Positions 45,307-58,714 of a DNA stretch of 64,000 nucleotides are shown here, one piece after another (position 1 is the stretch's first letter; each line of letters opens with the position of its first letter). The position numbers were made by a program, and so were the translations under genes. Under the pieces are notes generated by a model. That model made no database searches and was not told where the DNA came from. It saw only the letters and a program-made list of their open reading frames with translations. This DNA is from Amborella trichopoda (lineage: Eukaryota; Streptophyta; Magnoliopsida; Amborellales; Amborellaceae), in contig NW_006499436.1 in NCBI RefSeq assembly GCF_000471905.2, positions 5,530,619-5,594,618 of the forward strand, read 5' to 3'.

Positions 45307-46735
45307 TAATAAGGCTCTTAACTTACTTATACTTTTTAATTTCTTTTCTTCTTATTAGGGTCAATGAAACTCTTTAACTTAGTTATACACGCCAATATTT
45401 ATTTTTTCACTCCATAGATTGTGCATTATTAAATAAGATATCTTTTATTTGCAAACAATATGTATATATTTTTATTTTATACAATATGAATCAATATCAT
45501 TTAATTTCATTTTCCAGTGCTTTAAAACACGTGCAACGTATGTACGAACCGTAAATTCAAATACATGGAGGACACATGTTTGATGATAGTTGGTAGCTAT
45601 GATTGCCATAGAGGCCTTATTAGTATCGACACGTGGCACGATCTAGATGGTGTGCGCAATCTTTCAATCGGTGCAAATAGAGAAATGATTGATATTATAT
45701 GCTCCTATGATCAATATCCAACAAAGTTGCAAATAAAGATAAATAAAAAGGAGGAATTTGTATTTTAAGTGCTTCTCATTTTGGACATCTGATTCTCGCA
45801 CATCATGTCCTTATTGGAATCCATCATCGTACTAAATTTTCGAAACAAATAGTAAACTGTATGTTCCAAAGGTCACGTCTATTATGCTCCTCCGGAGCAT
45901 ATAATTTTCATCTACTCCTTCGGTAAAAAAAATAAAAAAAATAATGAAAAAAAGATGTTTTAGAGACCGGTTTCCAAGTAAATCTTTCTTCACTTTTACT
46001 TTTCAATTTGTTTTCTTTCTTTTCTTGATTCCTTTTTTCGTTTGTTTGGGTGATTTCAAGTTGGCTTTGTTGATGGTGTATGAGGAGAGATATGTTACTA
46101 CAAATCTATCTTCTCATATATTATAATTTAACGGACCCCACTCTTCTCTTCTAAATTTTTAATAGTTTAGTTAAAAACATGAATCATAGGGGATATTTTA
46201 TGAGTTTCTCTAACTGTAAACAGTTTGGCGCACACCTTGGGGCATATCGAGCTCGATTTTGTGCAAAAATCAGTTGGAAAACAATCCTAAAATTTTGTTC
46301 CAAGGCCGGCTTTTGACCAACCAGAAACCCTAAAATTACTTTATAGAGTTGATCAGAGGTTTGGAGGGCCAGAGACAGCAATATTGTGTATTGTATCCAT
46401 GACATATATTGCCTTGCTAAGTTAGATCAACGATGCCGTTTTTATTGCTATGTTCTGACAATTCTTGGGACTCTTCAGCTTTCTGCCAGTTCCAATCAAG
46501 TATATTTTGTTTCACAATTCTAGAAAAATAAAATAAATATCGATAAAAAGAAAAAATAAATGAATAATTGTTGCCTTCTTCTGATATATTGCTTACAAAT
46601 TTTATTTGTTTTCTACCTATTTTGCATCGGTTTTTCACACACCTGAATGTGTGCTCTTTTCCACACCATCTTGCACAAAACTCCTCCCCAAAAACTATTT
46701 TCTAATTTTTTTCGAAAATCCTAAAAGATAATGTT

Positions 46736-47559
46736 AAAGTCGTGAAGGGCACCTGGTTTTTTGGGAATGGGATTGTTGGAAATTGCACAACTTTAATGTT
46801 GAGCACCCATTTGTAATTCTTTGTCTTGGAGCATCACATGTATAGTCCGAACTGTTGGAAGAACATTCCAACAGCCGAAATAGAAGAAAAAATTAAACAA
46901 TCGAGAACCGGATATCATACTGGAGTGCTCGCAAACAAGTTTTAGTGAACAAAGTTGGAGGTGAGTGGTCAACTTGCATAAGCAAGTTCAACAACTGCTA
47001 GAGCTACTGGAATTAGTTCCGCACTGTAAATCTCAAGCAACAAAGAAGCTTACAAATGCGATATGAGGAGCAATCCGAGCTTGATTATCTCATGCACAAC
47101 TCTTTATCTCTTAGGATCGGGTCTCTTATTAGAACTCAAATGAGAGAGTTATTGTACTCTCTCTCTCTCATTCATATAAGGGCAACCCCCTCATGAATGG
47201 GAACCATTACAATACATGATGCATGGCATTCTTGGTAAGGTAACCCCATCATTACGAGGTGCAATCTTTCTCCACCTTCCTCTCATGAAGTAGCGCAAGT
47301 CATGAATGGAGTATGGTCCACATGGGTATGCCCTCCCACTAGGGATGCACCCTCATGGCTACTTCTCTTACTCTTCTCATACGTGGGAGGGGTTACATCC
47401 CAAATAAGAGTTGTTATTCATTATTATATTGTGAGTATTCTTTCATATAAAGAAAAACTGCAGTGTGCGACCGACTGGCGCGAATTTTCTATTAGAGAGA
47501 ACATTACCAAGTTTCAAAGCGACTAGCATGAAATACTTCATCTCTCCAATCCTGCAAAA
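46736..47559. other. Unassigned; possibly LTR-like DNA
   Basis: Holds a hairpin CTGTTGGAA/TTCCAACAG (46852-46874) of the kind seen at LTR ends, a CT tract (47157-47170) and GTGGG/CCCAC-rich DNA (47310-47400). It adjoins the copia fossil and could be its 3' LTR, but it does not visibly match the 5' LTR at 59102. Confidence 0.3.
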
Positions 47560-50039
47560 TAAAAACTACTCTACTTGGCCTACACCCGATTTGACCACAT
47601 TGGACTAAGTTCTCAATTAATCCCTTATGAGCTTAGCTTAGAAGATTATTTAGCATAATCCCAAACAATTAATTTCAATGCGCACACAATGTGTACTATT
47701 TCTTTGTAGTATTAAAACAAGAGTGTGACATCAAATGGTCTTCCCTTACAACATACATTATTCTACTCTGATCCGACTATTATCTTAGCAATGTCTTAAA
47801 CAGGTCTCATACTTGACCATAAGGAATACATGCCAAAGTGAATTATCACAACAAAGTTTCCTAATGCAGTCTAAGTTCTATGAGGGGATCATGGGTCGTC
47901 TACTTTACATAGTAACAAAAAGGAACATGAAACACCCTTTTGCACTCTAGTAGGTGTTTTGGTTGCTAATATAGCATGCGTGGTATGAATGATACATTAT
48001 AGTGGATCACATCAAATGTGTGTTGAAATCCACACCCTGCAGGTTATAGTATCTTCGTAGCCATGGAACCGGTCTACACTTTGTACCCCACAACACTAAT
48101 GTTCCCCTGGCTACTTACATGCTACATTATATTAGGGACGCCTATTTGAATAGCTCAAATCAATTACTTTATGGAATCTCATCTCAAACCCTTGGTCGAG
48201 GTGATAAACACATTGTGTATATGTCATCTTCCAATATCTTGGATATTGAGGGTAACTTGTGTGAGTAGTGAGTTATAGTTTTCGGACAAATTAAATGATA
48301 ATCTCATGTTATCGTGCATTTTTTTGTATTAATGTGTACAAACCATCCATCATAACTCAAAATATCTATATTTCATTATAACAGGTCATCAAGATCCTAT
48401 AGTGTGATTTACACTCATAGGGTCTTAAGGCTCATAGTTCTTTCTTGAGTCTGATGCAATGCCTTGACAATTACCTTAAACAAGGGAACTGCCACCATTT
48501 CAATTGTAGGAATATGAGTTAACTCTACTTGTCCATGTGACCTTGTTTAGGATTACTCTACTACCCGCTAATAAATCCCACAACATAAGTGATATCTGAT
48601 TGTTTGCATAACATCACATACATTAAACTACCAACCGCACTTGTATATGGAACATGAGACATTTTGTTCCTCTCATTGCAGATACATATCGAGACTAATA
48701 GTATGCCCTTGCGCAATTGGAGTATCTATGGGTTTTAAGTCTTGTATACAAAATCACTCAAGAATAATTTTGATATATGTTTCTTATGACAGTAAGAAAC
48801 CTCTGAGAGCAGTCACGATGTATCTTAACACTGATTATGTAACTTGGCTCACTCATGTCCTTCATCTCAAATTTGGAGGACAACCACTCCTTTATGGCAA
48901 CAAGTTGCTACAGGTCATTCCCAGCTAATAAAATATCGTAAACATACAAAGACAATATCTAAATGTTTTTCTTGTATTATTTAATGTATACACAATAATC
49001 TTCTTGAAGTATTTCAAAGCCATAAGTCATTATGGCCCTAAGAAATTTGATATACCATTGTCTTGATAACTGCTTGAGACTATATATGGATTTTTTAAGC
49101 TTGCACATTTTGCTCTCAAGGCCAAGGGCTATAAAACTTTTGGGTTACTCTATATAGATCTCTTCCATTAAGCCACCATTTAGAAAAGCAGTATTCACAT
49201 TCATTTGGAAGAGTTCCAGGTTTATATACATAACGATTACAAGGATTACACAAATCGAGGTCATTCTCGCCACCACGGAGAATGTCTCATCGTCCACTCC
49301 CTATCTATAACTCATTGCCAGTATTGGGAATGGATTTTTTTGGCACCGTTTAGGATATACATCGCAATAAAGAGTGCATATCCCAAAAATGATATTGGGA
49401 TATTGGTGTGAGCCATTATAGACCTCACCACATTCAACAGAGTACGATTCATTCTTTTTACAACATCATTTTGTTGTAGAGTGTATGACAATGTCTCTTG
49501 ACTACGGATTCCCTCATCCTTACCAAGTTTCCTAAATAGATCAAATAAATATTATCACCCTTGATTAGAGTGAAAAACCTTAATTCTTCTATCCAACTAA
49601 TTTTCAACCTCTAATATAAAATAATGAAAGCAATCTATTTTCATTTGAGATTTATGTGAGAATAGGTATACATACTCGTCGTGAGAGTAATCATCTATAA
49701 ATGTGATAAAATAATAGAAACTATCACCAGCCATCCCATTAAACATGCTACAAATGTCATAATGTATTTTATCTAAATGATCCGTTGCTCTCTTTACTTT
49801 AGAGCGTTATTTGCCATTACGTTAGCTACAAAATGTCTCCCATGAGGGAGATATAAAGAGAATGATGTGGGTCTTCAGAGTTCTTTGGTCAAATGGAGTT
49901 CCAAATTTCTCACTTTCTTTCATGTATTGTTTGAAATTTATCAAGTGATCACTTACTTGTGATCATCCATCTTACAAGTTAAGAAGCTTCTCATCATAAC
50001 AATCCGGATAGCTTTATTTGGTACATCATACTTAATTTT
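47560..50039 (-). mobile_element. Second Ty1/copia fossil, 3' part
   Basis: Minus strand: RT blocks PYTSAVGSLMYVMLCKQSDI and VVGFISG (48540-48660) and further RT sequence to about 49170; integrase blocks with RTLLNVVRS, YALFIAMYILN (49280-49620) and YLFSHKSQMKID (about 49640-49700); and gag-type sequence up to 50039, where the LARD-like element starts. The gag resumes at 58720. Sequence from 47560 to about 48300 has no recognised domain. Broken with many breaks; old. Confidence 0.75.
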
Positions 50040-50044
50040 CATCT

Positions 50045-51257
50045 TGTTTACACTCAGATTTGCGCCAATCTCAGAGAGATATAGACTCAAATACCATGTG
50101 AAATGAGTTAATTTTATGAATAGTAGACAGTGAGATTCCTCAAATTTTGGGCTCAGAAACATCACATATCTATACAGATATGGTCTGTTTTTTAGTCTAT
50201 TGGCAATGCCAACTCCAAATCCGTCTATTAAACCATTAAAAAAACTTCCTAAAATTTAATTAAATTTAAGAATAAATGAATTTCTAGAAAAATAAAATAA
50301 AACAAAAACTTAAAGGAATAAATAAAAACATATAAAAGAAAGAGAAAGAGCACTTACCTGAGAAACCTAGAGTTGGGGGTCCGTATTAGGACTATGTTGT
50401 TTTACACCATACTCCTTCACTTTTTTTCTTGAAGATGCCTAGGTTTAGCTTCCTAGGGGGTTTAACAATGAAATTTAGGGAATTGAATCGCTAGGATTTC
50501 TTAGATTTAGAAGGCTAGACTTTGAGAGTTTTTTGTAACCTAGGCGATTTTTGTTGATTTTCCTTAGATTTTATGGTTGCTTTTAATCTTTTGGTTTTTT
50601 TTTTTTTTTTTTTTTTTGATTTTTTGGAAATTTTTGGAATTTATTTTTGGTAATTTTCTAGAATCCATTTGGTATTTGCTATGGGGGTTTAAATAGGAGT
50701 TGGTAAATGATAACTTCTAAAAAATTCTAAAAATGATTGTAATTATCTTACATATATTTATATTTATCTTAGAGAAATATGGGTCAAATATATGCGTATC
50801 AAAAGTTAAAACCCACAACAATAGCTTCCAGAAGCTTCTACGGTATTTTGGAATTTTTGTAAGGACTATTCCGAAAATTTTGGTAAACAATATTGTTCGG
50901 ACCTTGACTCTCAAACGGTAAATCAGATTCAAGTGATTCTTGGACCTTTAGAAATATTTTCCTATCTTCTTCAATATATAATCATATTTAAACTAATGTG
51001 GTTGATTTTTAAGAGGTCTAAAGGGATAGGGATTTTGGGAGTCGATTCCAGCTCTCAAGGTGTCAGATCGATATTTGGGTTGGTATCCTATCTTGATTGG
51101 GCTAGGGACTATCTAAGATGATTATTTCAAGGCTTGAATAGGTCTGAAGTTTGGGTTTTATGTCGAAAAAGGCGACTAGGATCTACTAGGCTGTCGTGGT
51201 CCCTAGGGGTCAAGAATTCAGGAAAGATTAATCATTTCCAAAATTTGGGTGTCAACA
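50045..51257 (-). repeat. LARD-like element, 3' LTR
   Basis: Plus strand TGTTTACACTC...GGGTGTCAACA. Contains a T run (50598-50618) and the minus-oriented leader-like ACCTAGAGTTGGGGG region. Confidence 0.75.
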
Positions 51258-51959
51258 GTTGCCCCTCTTTGGCGCGCACCCTATTATTCAAGGAAAGTGG
51301 ACGAAAAAGAAGTAGACACATGTAGAAAATTTCTCAATGTCTCAAAATATCAAATGGTTAGAGGGCGTACTAGCTCGTGGTCTGGAGCTATAAAATAAGA
51401 CATCGTGTTCATCTCACTCATCCACTTAGTGCAAGTTTGCCCCTTGTCTTTTCAGCCTAAAATTTTCTTGGGATGTTTTTCTCATGCTAGTTAGAACTCC
51501 GAATTGGATTTTCTAGCCATGCCACTTGATTTTAGGCTGTCAATAATGAAAATTTTTGAAATCTAAACTTGGCTATCTTTCCATAGTTTCATGTTCCTTT
51601 GGGTTCTTCTAGAACTATGTGTTTAGGCTTAAGGCCCTACCTAGAATGGCAATTTAACAGGAAGGTTTGTCTAGAATTTGCAGGGTTCATCTTATTCTTC
51701 AATAAGTTTTTGAAGATGGCAACACAGTGACATTATGGATAGGCTGTCCAACTCCTTCATTTTAGAAAATATTTTTAAAACTTTTGAAATTAGAGATAAA
51801 TTCTAGAAATAAAATTGGAATTCGGGCATACGATTTTAAAAATAAAATTAAAATTTTCCAAAACACAACATATAAGGAAAATTTTAAAAAGGGGAAGGTA
51901 TTTTGAAAAATGAAATTAGCTAGCAGTTTTAGCTCACGTAACCATGGAGCCCTCTAGGC

Positions 51960-52220
51960 AGGTTAATGTCATGCAGAGATGGACATAATCGACCCGACAG
52001 TTTGACGTCATGTCATGGCGGACGTTTTGGATACACTTGGTCTTTTACATCATACAAGGCTAGATGTTTTCCAGAAGTGTACCTGAACTTTTTGGTCATA
52101 CGAGGCTAGATATTTTGAACTAGATACACCTGACCCTATACGTCATGCAGGGCTGAACACTTTGAACTGAATACACCCAACATTTTACGTCATACGGGGA
52201 TAGACATTTTGAATGAAAAT
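51960..52220. repeat. Imperfect tandem repeat, about 58 bp
   Basis: Four to five units built on GTCATACGRGGCTAGA, CATTTTGAACTGAATACACC and a variable TTTTAC/CCTATAC end. Confidence 0.75.
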
Positions 52221-54239
52221 TATTTTTTTATTTGAAAGTTGTAAGCGATTTAGGCTCGTGCCTCCAAAGAGTATTTTTTTATTGTTTTTTAACTTCTCTC
52301 TAGACTGGTCAAGTCTTGAGGTTTATGAAAATCATTTAAAAATCTCAGCCTTGTCTAAAATAAACGCATACATGTGGTTGTTCTGGTTCTCTAAAGTAAA
52401 ACACATACTTATGGTTGTTCTAGTCCGCTGAAGGCCTTTGAGATGCTGAACATGGGCTTTTTGGATCATTTTATTTGGGCGACACACTTGGTGTCAGAAT
52501 TTGGCAGCTGGGCAACACACTTTGTGTCACTCTCTTTGGCAGGTTGAAGCCAGATTGACTAACAATTTAACCTCTTGTAGTGATGGAGGGAATTCTATTT
52601 TATTTTTTAAAAAAGATTTTGTAAAATGTTATTTTTTTTTTTTTTTTTTTCTGATGAGAAGATGAAAATATCACTTCGAAAGTATTTTCGAAAGAGGGAT
52701 GAGCCTTACAGGTTTTGCCATTTATGGCTCCTTTGGTGGTCATTTTCATTATCTTCTTTTTATTACTTATTGAAGATGATGAAACAAATTCTCTTGTCAA
52801 GTCATAAGGGCTTGTGAGACTTGAAATTTCCCTTGGTCTTTGGAGCTCCTATCTTGTGTTTTGCAGAGTCATGAGTGATTTTTTGAGTTTTTGCTGGACT
52901 TCCTTTCTTAGAGAGGGTTTTACCTTCTCCTTAGGGTACGTTGAAGTCTCTTGGATCTCCAAACCATGTTACTTTCCAATATCATCCCAAGGGTAGTTTT
53001 GTTAAGAACATATGGGGAGTATCCTCAGAGTTTTCTTATGCAATATTGTTGCAAATATCTATTTTGTACTTGAAGTTTTGGATTAGGGCCTCTTCTTGGA
53101 GGTTTGCTTTCATCATTCGTTTTTTTTTACCCATGGTCCCCTTTTCAGATTTTCACCACATGGCACATCTCGCAAAGCTAAGACGGAGAGGAGATACTCA
53201 TTGACATGGGTATCGGGATTACTTTTCCCATTGAATTAATTTCATAATTTTAGTATTATGAATCTGACGGGAAGATCCTCATGTCGCTAAGGGCCTCATG
53301 GACATAAGTCTTCAGAGGTAGTACTTCATGAATGCCCATTCTCATGAGCGTGTCCTACATCGCCTTTATAGTTCCTTCTATGGTGGCATATTGGGTGTTC
53401 GGTATAACAATAAACCTACTAGTTGGCAAGTTTCTAAGCATGGACTGATGAGTCGGTGCTTGGGGTATGTGTTGAGCTGCGTGGGCCTCAGGTTAGTAAG
53501 CCGCAATCATCAGGGTGATTTGATAGACATGGGTCTAAGGGGGATTTTGCCCCATCGGTGCCACCACGGCTGAGGAGGTTGAGATAACTGTTGGACATGA
53601 CAGACTATTGTTACCGATTGAAGAATTGGTTAATTCGGTTGTCCTAAGAGTTGTCGTATGGCGCTGAGCTGGTTGGGGACTAAGCCATGTGCTGGAGCGT
53701 GAACAATATAGCCCCAGTCAACTAGACTTTGGAGGGCCACCTGGACTCATGAGTCATCAAGGGAGTGGTTTGGGTGTAGACCTTCACCTCCTATTGCATT
53801 AAGTTGTTTATCTCGAGCGATGCTATGGTGGCTCGAGGTTGGGTTTGAATCCTTAGACTTTGGTGGGTTCTAATTGTTAGGATCTCGAGGCTGCCATACT
53901 ATGGTTTTGAGTGATGTGAAGGAGAATTTGATAATACATGAACATCTTCCCTTATTCGACTTCGATTTCGAGATCCTAAGAGCCCCTACAGGATGATTCT
54001 GGGTTGGATTCCCTAACTATTTAAGGTATTTCGGACTGCACAAATTTCGGCTCTTACAATTGAGATTCTCCCTCTATTTGGAGACTAGGGTGCCGAACTA
54101 TGAATGGACTCAGGTTCGGACCCTAATCCCATGAGATTACGACATACTTGTCCCTAGGTTTGGGTAAACGACGTTTAAAGTCAAAGGTGCAATAATCATC
54201 ATGGTCACCTTGGGTGATAGACATAGCGACTCCTCCTAA

Positions 54240-54610
54240 CTTTATCTTTGAATCTAGACTTAGGATCTGATCTAGACTTGGACTTGTTTAGACTTAATGA
54301 GCTTAGGTTTGAGCCCTGAACTAAGGTGAACCTAATCTAGAAACAACTCTAAGACCTACGCTAGGACCTAGACTAGGATCTAGATCAAGCTAAGCACAAG
54401 CCTAGGCATTGACCTAGAAGGACTCGATTTTAGACTAGGTTCAGACCCATGCAGAGATCTAGGTCCAGTTGGGTGCGAGCCTAGCTCTAACCAAGAGGGC
54501 CTCAATTCGGACCTATATGCGAATCTGATTTGAACCTAGGGTAGGTTGGCAAAAGCCTAGGCTAGGACCCAGAAGGACTCAATTTCAGACCGAGTATAGA
54601 CCAGAGCTAG
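54240..54610. repeat. Degenerate CTAGACTAGGACCTAG-type array
   Basis: Many short overlapping variants of GACCTAGACTAGGATCTAGA and GAGCCTAGGCT, with longer echoes such as GAAGGACTCRATTTYAGAC (near 54417 and 54568) every 60-90 bp. Confidence 0.7.
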
Positions 54611-56023
54611 GACTCAGACTAACCAACATAATGTAAGTACAACAATACACTCGAAAATGTTTGAGGATTTTTGTCGTAGACTATGGGTAGGCCGGGTTTT
54701 AGTGGGTTCCTAACTATTGGAAACTTGAAAGGGGCTACGTTTTATAGGTCACCATGTAGGTCTTGGTCACCTGTTAAAGGGATCAACCAAGTCCTACTAT
54801 GTGTAGAGTTGCTTTGAGGCAGATGATTATAGAGGGGTGTTCACAATTAAAGTTACGCAATTCCCAACCGCCTCGACTTTCAAGGCTAGATGCCCCTCAT
54901 GACTTTAATGCCAGATTTTGGAGGTTTTTAAAAATATTTGTTGGTTTTCTGGGCTTCCCCGGTCTGTTGTGTGCAAGTAGTGTGTAAAAGAGCATGCAAG
55001 TGCACGTGGGTGCAAGATGTGTGTCGAGCAAGCAAGTCGACAAGCAAACAGATAATGCAAAGAATAAAAAGAAATCTAATACTAAAAATGATGAATATGA
55101 TAAAGGAATTAAAGAATAACTAATTCAAAGAAGATGAGACAAAGAAAAAAGGATAAGAATACAATCCAAAAAGGGAAATAATGAGACTATCTTTTTCTTT
55201 CTTTTCTTTAAAATCAAATCGCTTAAAATAAACTTTTTTCTTTTTAGGAAAAGAGTTTTTTTTATCCTTTTTGAAACAAAGAGATTTTTTTATTTTTATT
55301 TTTTTAGTTTCTTTCTTTCTATATATATATATATATATAGTTTGAATCAAAATGGCCTCAAAAGTGAATTTTTTAAAAACAATTCTTAGAGAAGTGGTGA
55401 ATTACAAGATAAGAAATCAATCTTTGTTTTTTTTTTTGAAAGACAAGGGATTATTCATTTTTTTGAAAACTTGATGGCTTTTAAAAATATGATTTAGTTC
55501 TTTAAAGAAGAGATTCCATCTTTTCTTTTCTTTTTTTTAAAAAAAATAAAATGGCCCACTGATGTATATTTTTCTTTTTGTATTGAAGATTTTCTATTTT
55601 TGTAATCAAAATATGGCCTCAAAAGAATTATTTGTCCTTTTCTGGCTCTTGCAAGGCAAATTTTCTTTAGAAAATGAGAAGGGCCTTAAAAAAATCCTTT
55701 TTCTTTTAAAGCAAGATGGGCTTAAAAAATTTATTTCTCAGGAAAATGACTTTTACTTTCTTTCTTTTATTTAAATAAAAAATGGACTTTGAAAAGTGCT
55801 TTTTACTTTAAAAGAAATATTATTTTTAAAAAAAAAAATTGAAAAGACTTTAAAATGCAATTTTTTATTAACAAGAAAAGGTAGAAGTTAGGAAAGGGGC
55901 TGGGGTTGTAGTGGTAGCATTCCCACACACAGCTACCACATCTTAGTATCCATTCCTACCACAAAATGTAACTCGCTATTCTATTGAAAAAGAAAAACAG
56001 TTAGCGTTGACTTTTCCACTGAA

Positions 56024-56355
56024 TTACTCAAAAATAGAAAAGGTGGAAGTTGTCTTTATATTTATTTATTTATTTGTTTGTTTGAAAAATGGTCTTTCTA
56101 TTTTGTTTGTTGGTTTTTTTGTGAAAGCTATAAAATCTTATTTTGTTTGTTCGTTTGAAGAATGGTCTTTTCCACTAAATTACCCAAAAATAGCATTGAA
56201 AGAAAAAAACGGGTAGCGTTGAAAAAAAGAAAACGGGAATTACCCAAAAATAGAAAAGGTGGAGGTTGTCTTTTTATTTATTTATTTGTTTGTTTGAAGA
56301 ATGGTCTTCCTATTTTGTTGTTTTTTTTTTTTTTAAAGCTATAAAATCTTAGAAA
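56024..56355. repeat. About 216-bp tandem duplication, second copy partial
   Basis: Units start TTACTCAAAAATAGAAAAGG (56024) and TTACCCAAAAATAGAAAAGG (56240); both carry GTTGTCTTT, TTTATTTGTTTGTTTGAA and ATGGTCTT and then AGCTATAAAATCTTA. Confidence 0.85.
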
Positions 56356-56477
56356 GGAAAAACTTTTTTTTTTTTGGTTTAAGAGTTGGGATTTTTGTCT
56401 TTTTGTAGAATTGGTTGGGCTTTTTTTTAAAAAAAAAATTTAAAGTTATCGTTTTTTTTTTTTTTAACGTTTTTTAG

Positions 56478-56497
56478 NNNNNNNNNNNNNNNNNNNN
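56478..56497. other. Assembly gap (20 N)
   Basis: Short N run followed by odd GTTAGTTACGTTAGTAACG-like sequence to about 56570. Confidence 0.99.
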
Positions 56498-57452
56498 TAG
56501 TTTTAGTTACGTTAGTTACGTTAGTAACGTAACTTAACGTTAACGTTTACTTTACTTTATAGTAGTAGTGTTATTACTTCTTATTCTTTTTCTTTTTTTA
56601 TTTAGTGAAGAGGAAGAGGCCTTAAAAAGAAGAAAAAAAAAAGGAATTTTTTTTAGTGGTTTAAGAGAAAGAAGAAGGAAAGATGCAGCAAAAAACAAAA
56701 AAAAAATTAAAGACAATCTACACAAAATGAATTATCGAAGTACCTAAAATTTGAAGCTACAAAGGAAGAAACCGTCTTTTTTTTTTTTTTTTTCAGATGG
56801 GAACAGTAAAATACAGAAAAAAAAGAAAAGAACAAACTCAGTAGGAAAAACAGAAGCAGAAACTTATTTAACCTACAACTATGTGATGGTTGGTAACGAA
56901 TCGAAGAAAAGCTTTTGTCTCTTATTACTTGATTATTTTTAACCGAGTAAGGTTTTTACAGATGGCCTAATCACTCGCTTCTATCACGTTGTTAATGCCT
57001 GCCACCCGTTGCAATTTTCTTTCTCCAATCCCTCTCGTTTTAAAGCCCTAGGTTAAACTTCCACATGGTTTTTGTGTAGAGCCTAGCAAAAGAGGGAAAA
57101 ATTTCTCTTGTTTTGAAAGAATAAAGGAAAGGTGTACCCACTCTTGGAATTTTTTTTTTTTAAAAATAATAAATAAATAAACAAGGACAAGATTTGCATT
57201 ATTACTAGTTCTCAAAATTAAAGGCCCCGGTTTGCAACTTCGTTTTGAAAACACAATTCGCAAAAGAATTTTGCATATGTTTCAATTCTTTTTTCTTTTT
57301 TTTTTCTCTATTTGTTTTCCTAAAAATTTGCTCTTGAAAAGGAGATATGGGATTGTTTTTAGTTTTTTTATTTTTATTTTCTTTTTTATGAAATATAAAA
57401 TCTGAAAAATTTAAGATGCTTTTTATGGTTAAAGTTACAGATTTGAAGCTCG

Positions 57453-58714
57453 TGGACACATAGATTTGTGCCAATCTCCAAGAGATATCAACTCAAATAT
57501 CAATGCAAAATGAGTTAATTATATGAATGGTAAAAAAAGTAGGAACACTCAAACTATGGTTTTAGAAACCTCACAGATATGGTACTTTTTTAAGTCTATT
57601 GGCAGCATCTATATATTAGACTTTTAAAAAACTTTCTAAAATTTAATTGAATATAAAAATAAATGAACTCCAAAAAAATGAAATAAAATATAAAACTAAC
57701 TAAATAAAAATAAAAAAGAGAGTTAGAGCAATTACCTCAAAAACCTGGAATTGGGGGCCTATATCAGGACAGTGGGTTGTTTACCTTAAGATGCCCAGGC
57801 TTCCTAGGGCTTGAGTTTAACCATTAAAATTAAGTATTTGAATTGCTAGGGTTTCTTAGATCCAGAAGGTTGAGTTTAACTATGAAAATTTGGTACGTGA
57901 ATTACTAGTTTGAATTGCTAGGGTATCTAGAAGGTTAGGGTTTTAGAGGTTTTTGCTAACCTAGGGGATTTTTTATGATTTTACTAAAATTTTAGAGTAG
58001 TTTTTAATCTTTGTTTTTTTTTTTTCTTCTTTTGATTTTTTTGGAATTTTCAGAATTTATTTTAGATAATTTTCTTGGATCCATTTGGTATTTCCTAAGG
58101 GATTTAAATAGGAGTAAGTTAAGGATAATTCTATTTTTTTAAAAAAATGGTTGTAGTTATCCCAAAAATATTTATATTTATCTTAGAGAAATTTGGATCA
58201 AACACACTTATCAGATAGTCAAATTTGGGTCAAACAAATGCTTATCTAAAGTCAAAACCCCCCACAATAGTTTTGAGAAGCATCCAATAAATCTGGGGTG
58301 TTTTGGAATTTCTACAGGGATCATTTTGAAATTTTTGATAAACAATATTATTTGGACCATAACTCTCAAATGATAAATCCGATTAAGGCAATTCTTAAAT
58401 AGTTGGAAAGCTTATGATATTTTTTTTCAATTTAGAATCATATTTAACCAAATTTAGTTTATTTTAGTGGGGTCTAAAGGGATAGGACGTTTGGGTATCG
58501 ATTATAGGTCCTAGGGTGTCAAATCGATATCCGAGTTGGTTTCCTATGTTTATTGGGCTTGGGACTATATAGGATGATTACTTTAGGGCTTGAATAGGTC
58601 TAAAGTTTGGGTTTTATATTTAAAAAGTTAATTAGGGTTTACTAAGCTGTTGTGGTCCCTAGGGTTCAAGAATTCGAAAAAGATTAACCAATTTCAAAAA
58701 ATGGGGTTTTTACC
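57453..58714 (-). repeat. LARD-like element, 5' LTR
   Basis: Plus strand TGGACACATAG...GGGGTTTTTACC. Partner of 50045-51257. The sequence on its interior side does not match a standard primer site clearly. Confidence 0.75.

Larger units (their letters stand above)
44188..46735. other. AT-rich intergenic DNA with local repeats, no gene seen
   Basis: Contains the GA-rich repeats at 44640-44885 and further GAGAGA patches to about 45060, the 28-bp duplication at 45251-45306, and a short palindrome ATGCTCCTCCGGAGCAT (about 45878-45894). A 67-residue frame at 45565-45768 has no family signature. A minus-strand frame at 46184-46405 has none either. Confidence 0.45.
51258..57452. other. Interior of LARD-like element, non-coding
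   Basis: No domain recognised on either strand. In plus-strand order: G/T-rich DNA, the TCATACGGGGCTAGA repeats (51960-52220), mixed-composition DNA to 54240, the CTAGG-rich array (54240-54610), then homopolymer-rich A/T DNA (55100-57400) with the duplication at 56024-56355 and an N gap. Short frames here carry no family signature. Confidence 0.6.
50045..58714 (-). mobile_element. Non-coding LTR element (LARD-like), nested in copia gag
   Basis: Direct repeats 50045-51257 and 57453-58714 (about 1.2 kb) share, for example, AATGAGTTAATT, GCAATTACCT-type blocks, GGTCTAAAGGGATAGG and CTGTYGTGGTCCCTAGGG. Read on the minus strand the LTR starts TGTTGACACCCAAATTTTGG, a common Ty3-type start, with a polypurine tract AAAGAGGGGCAAC before the left LTR. 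The 5-bp target duplication CATCT is at 50040-50044 and 58715-58719. The 6.2-kb interior (51258-57452) shows no gag or pol domain. LTRs are clearly diverged (by eye nearly one base in five), so it is not recent. Confidence 0.8.

Noticed and set aside
45565-45768. 67-residue plus-strand frame as a small gene
   Set aside because: No family signature and no supporting context; chance frame in AT-rich DNA is likely.
46852-46874. CTGTTGGAA/TTCCAACAG hairpin as a terminator or solo LTR junction
   Set aside because: Plant nuclear DNA does not use such terminators, and no partner LTR with these ends was found.
55120-57474. Several Lys/Phe-rich frames in homopolymer-rich DNA
   Set aside because: They come from A and T runs in the non-coding LARD interior.
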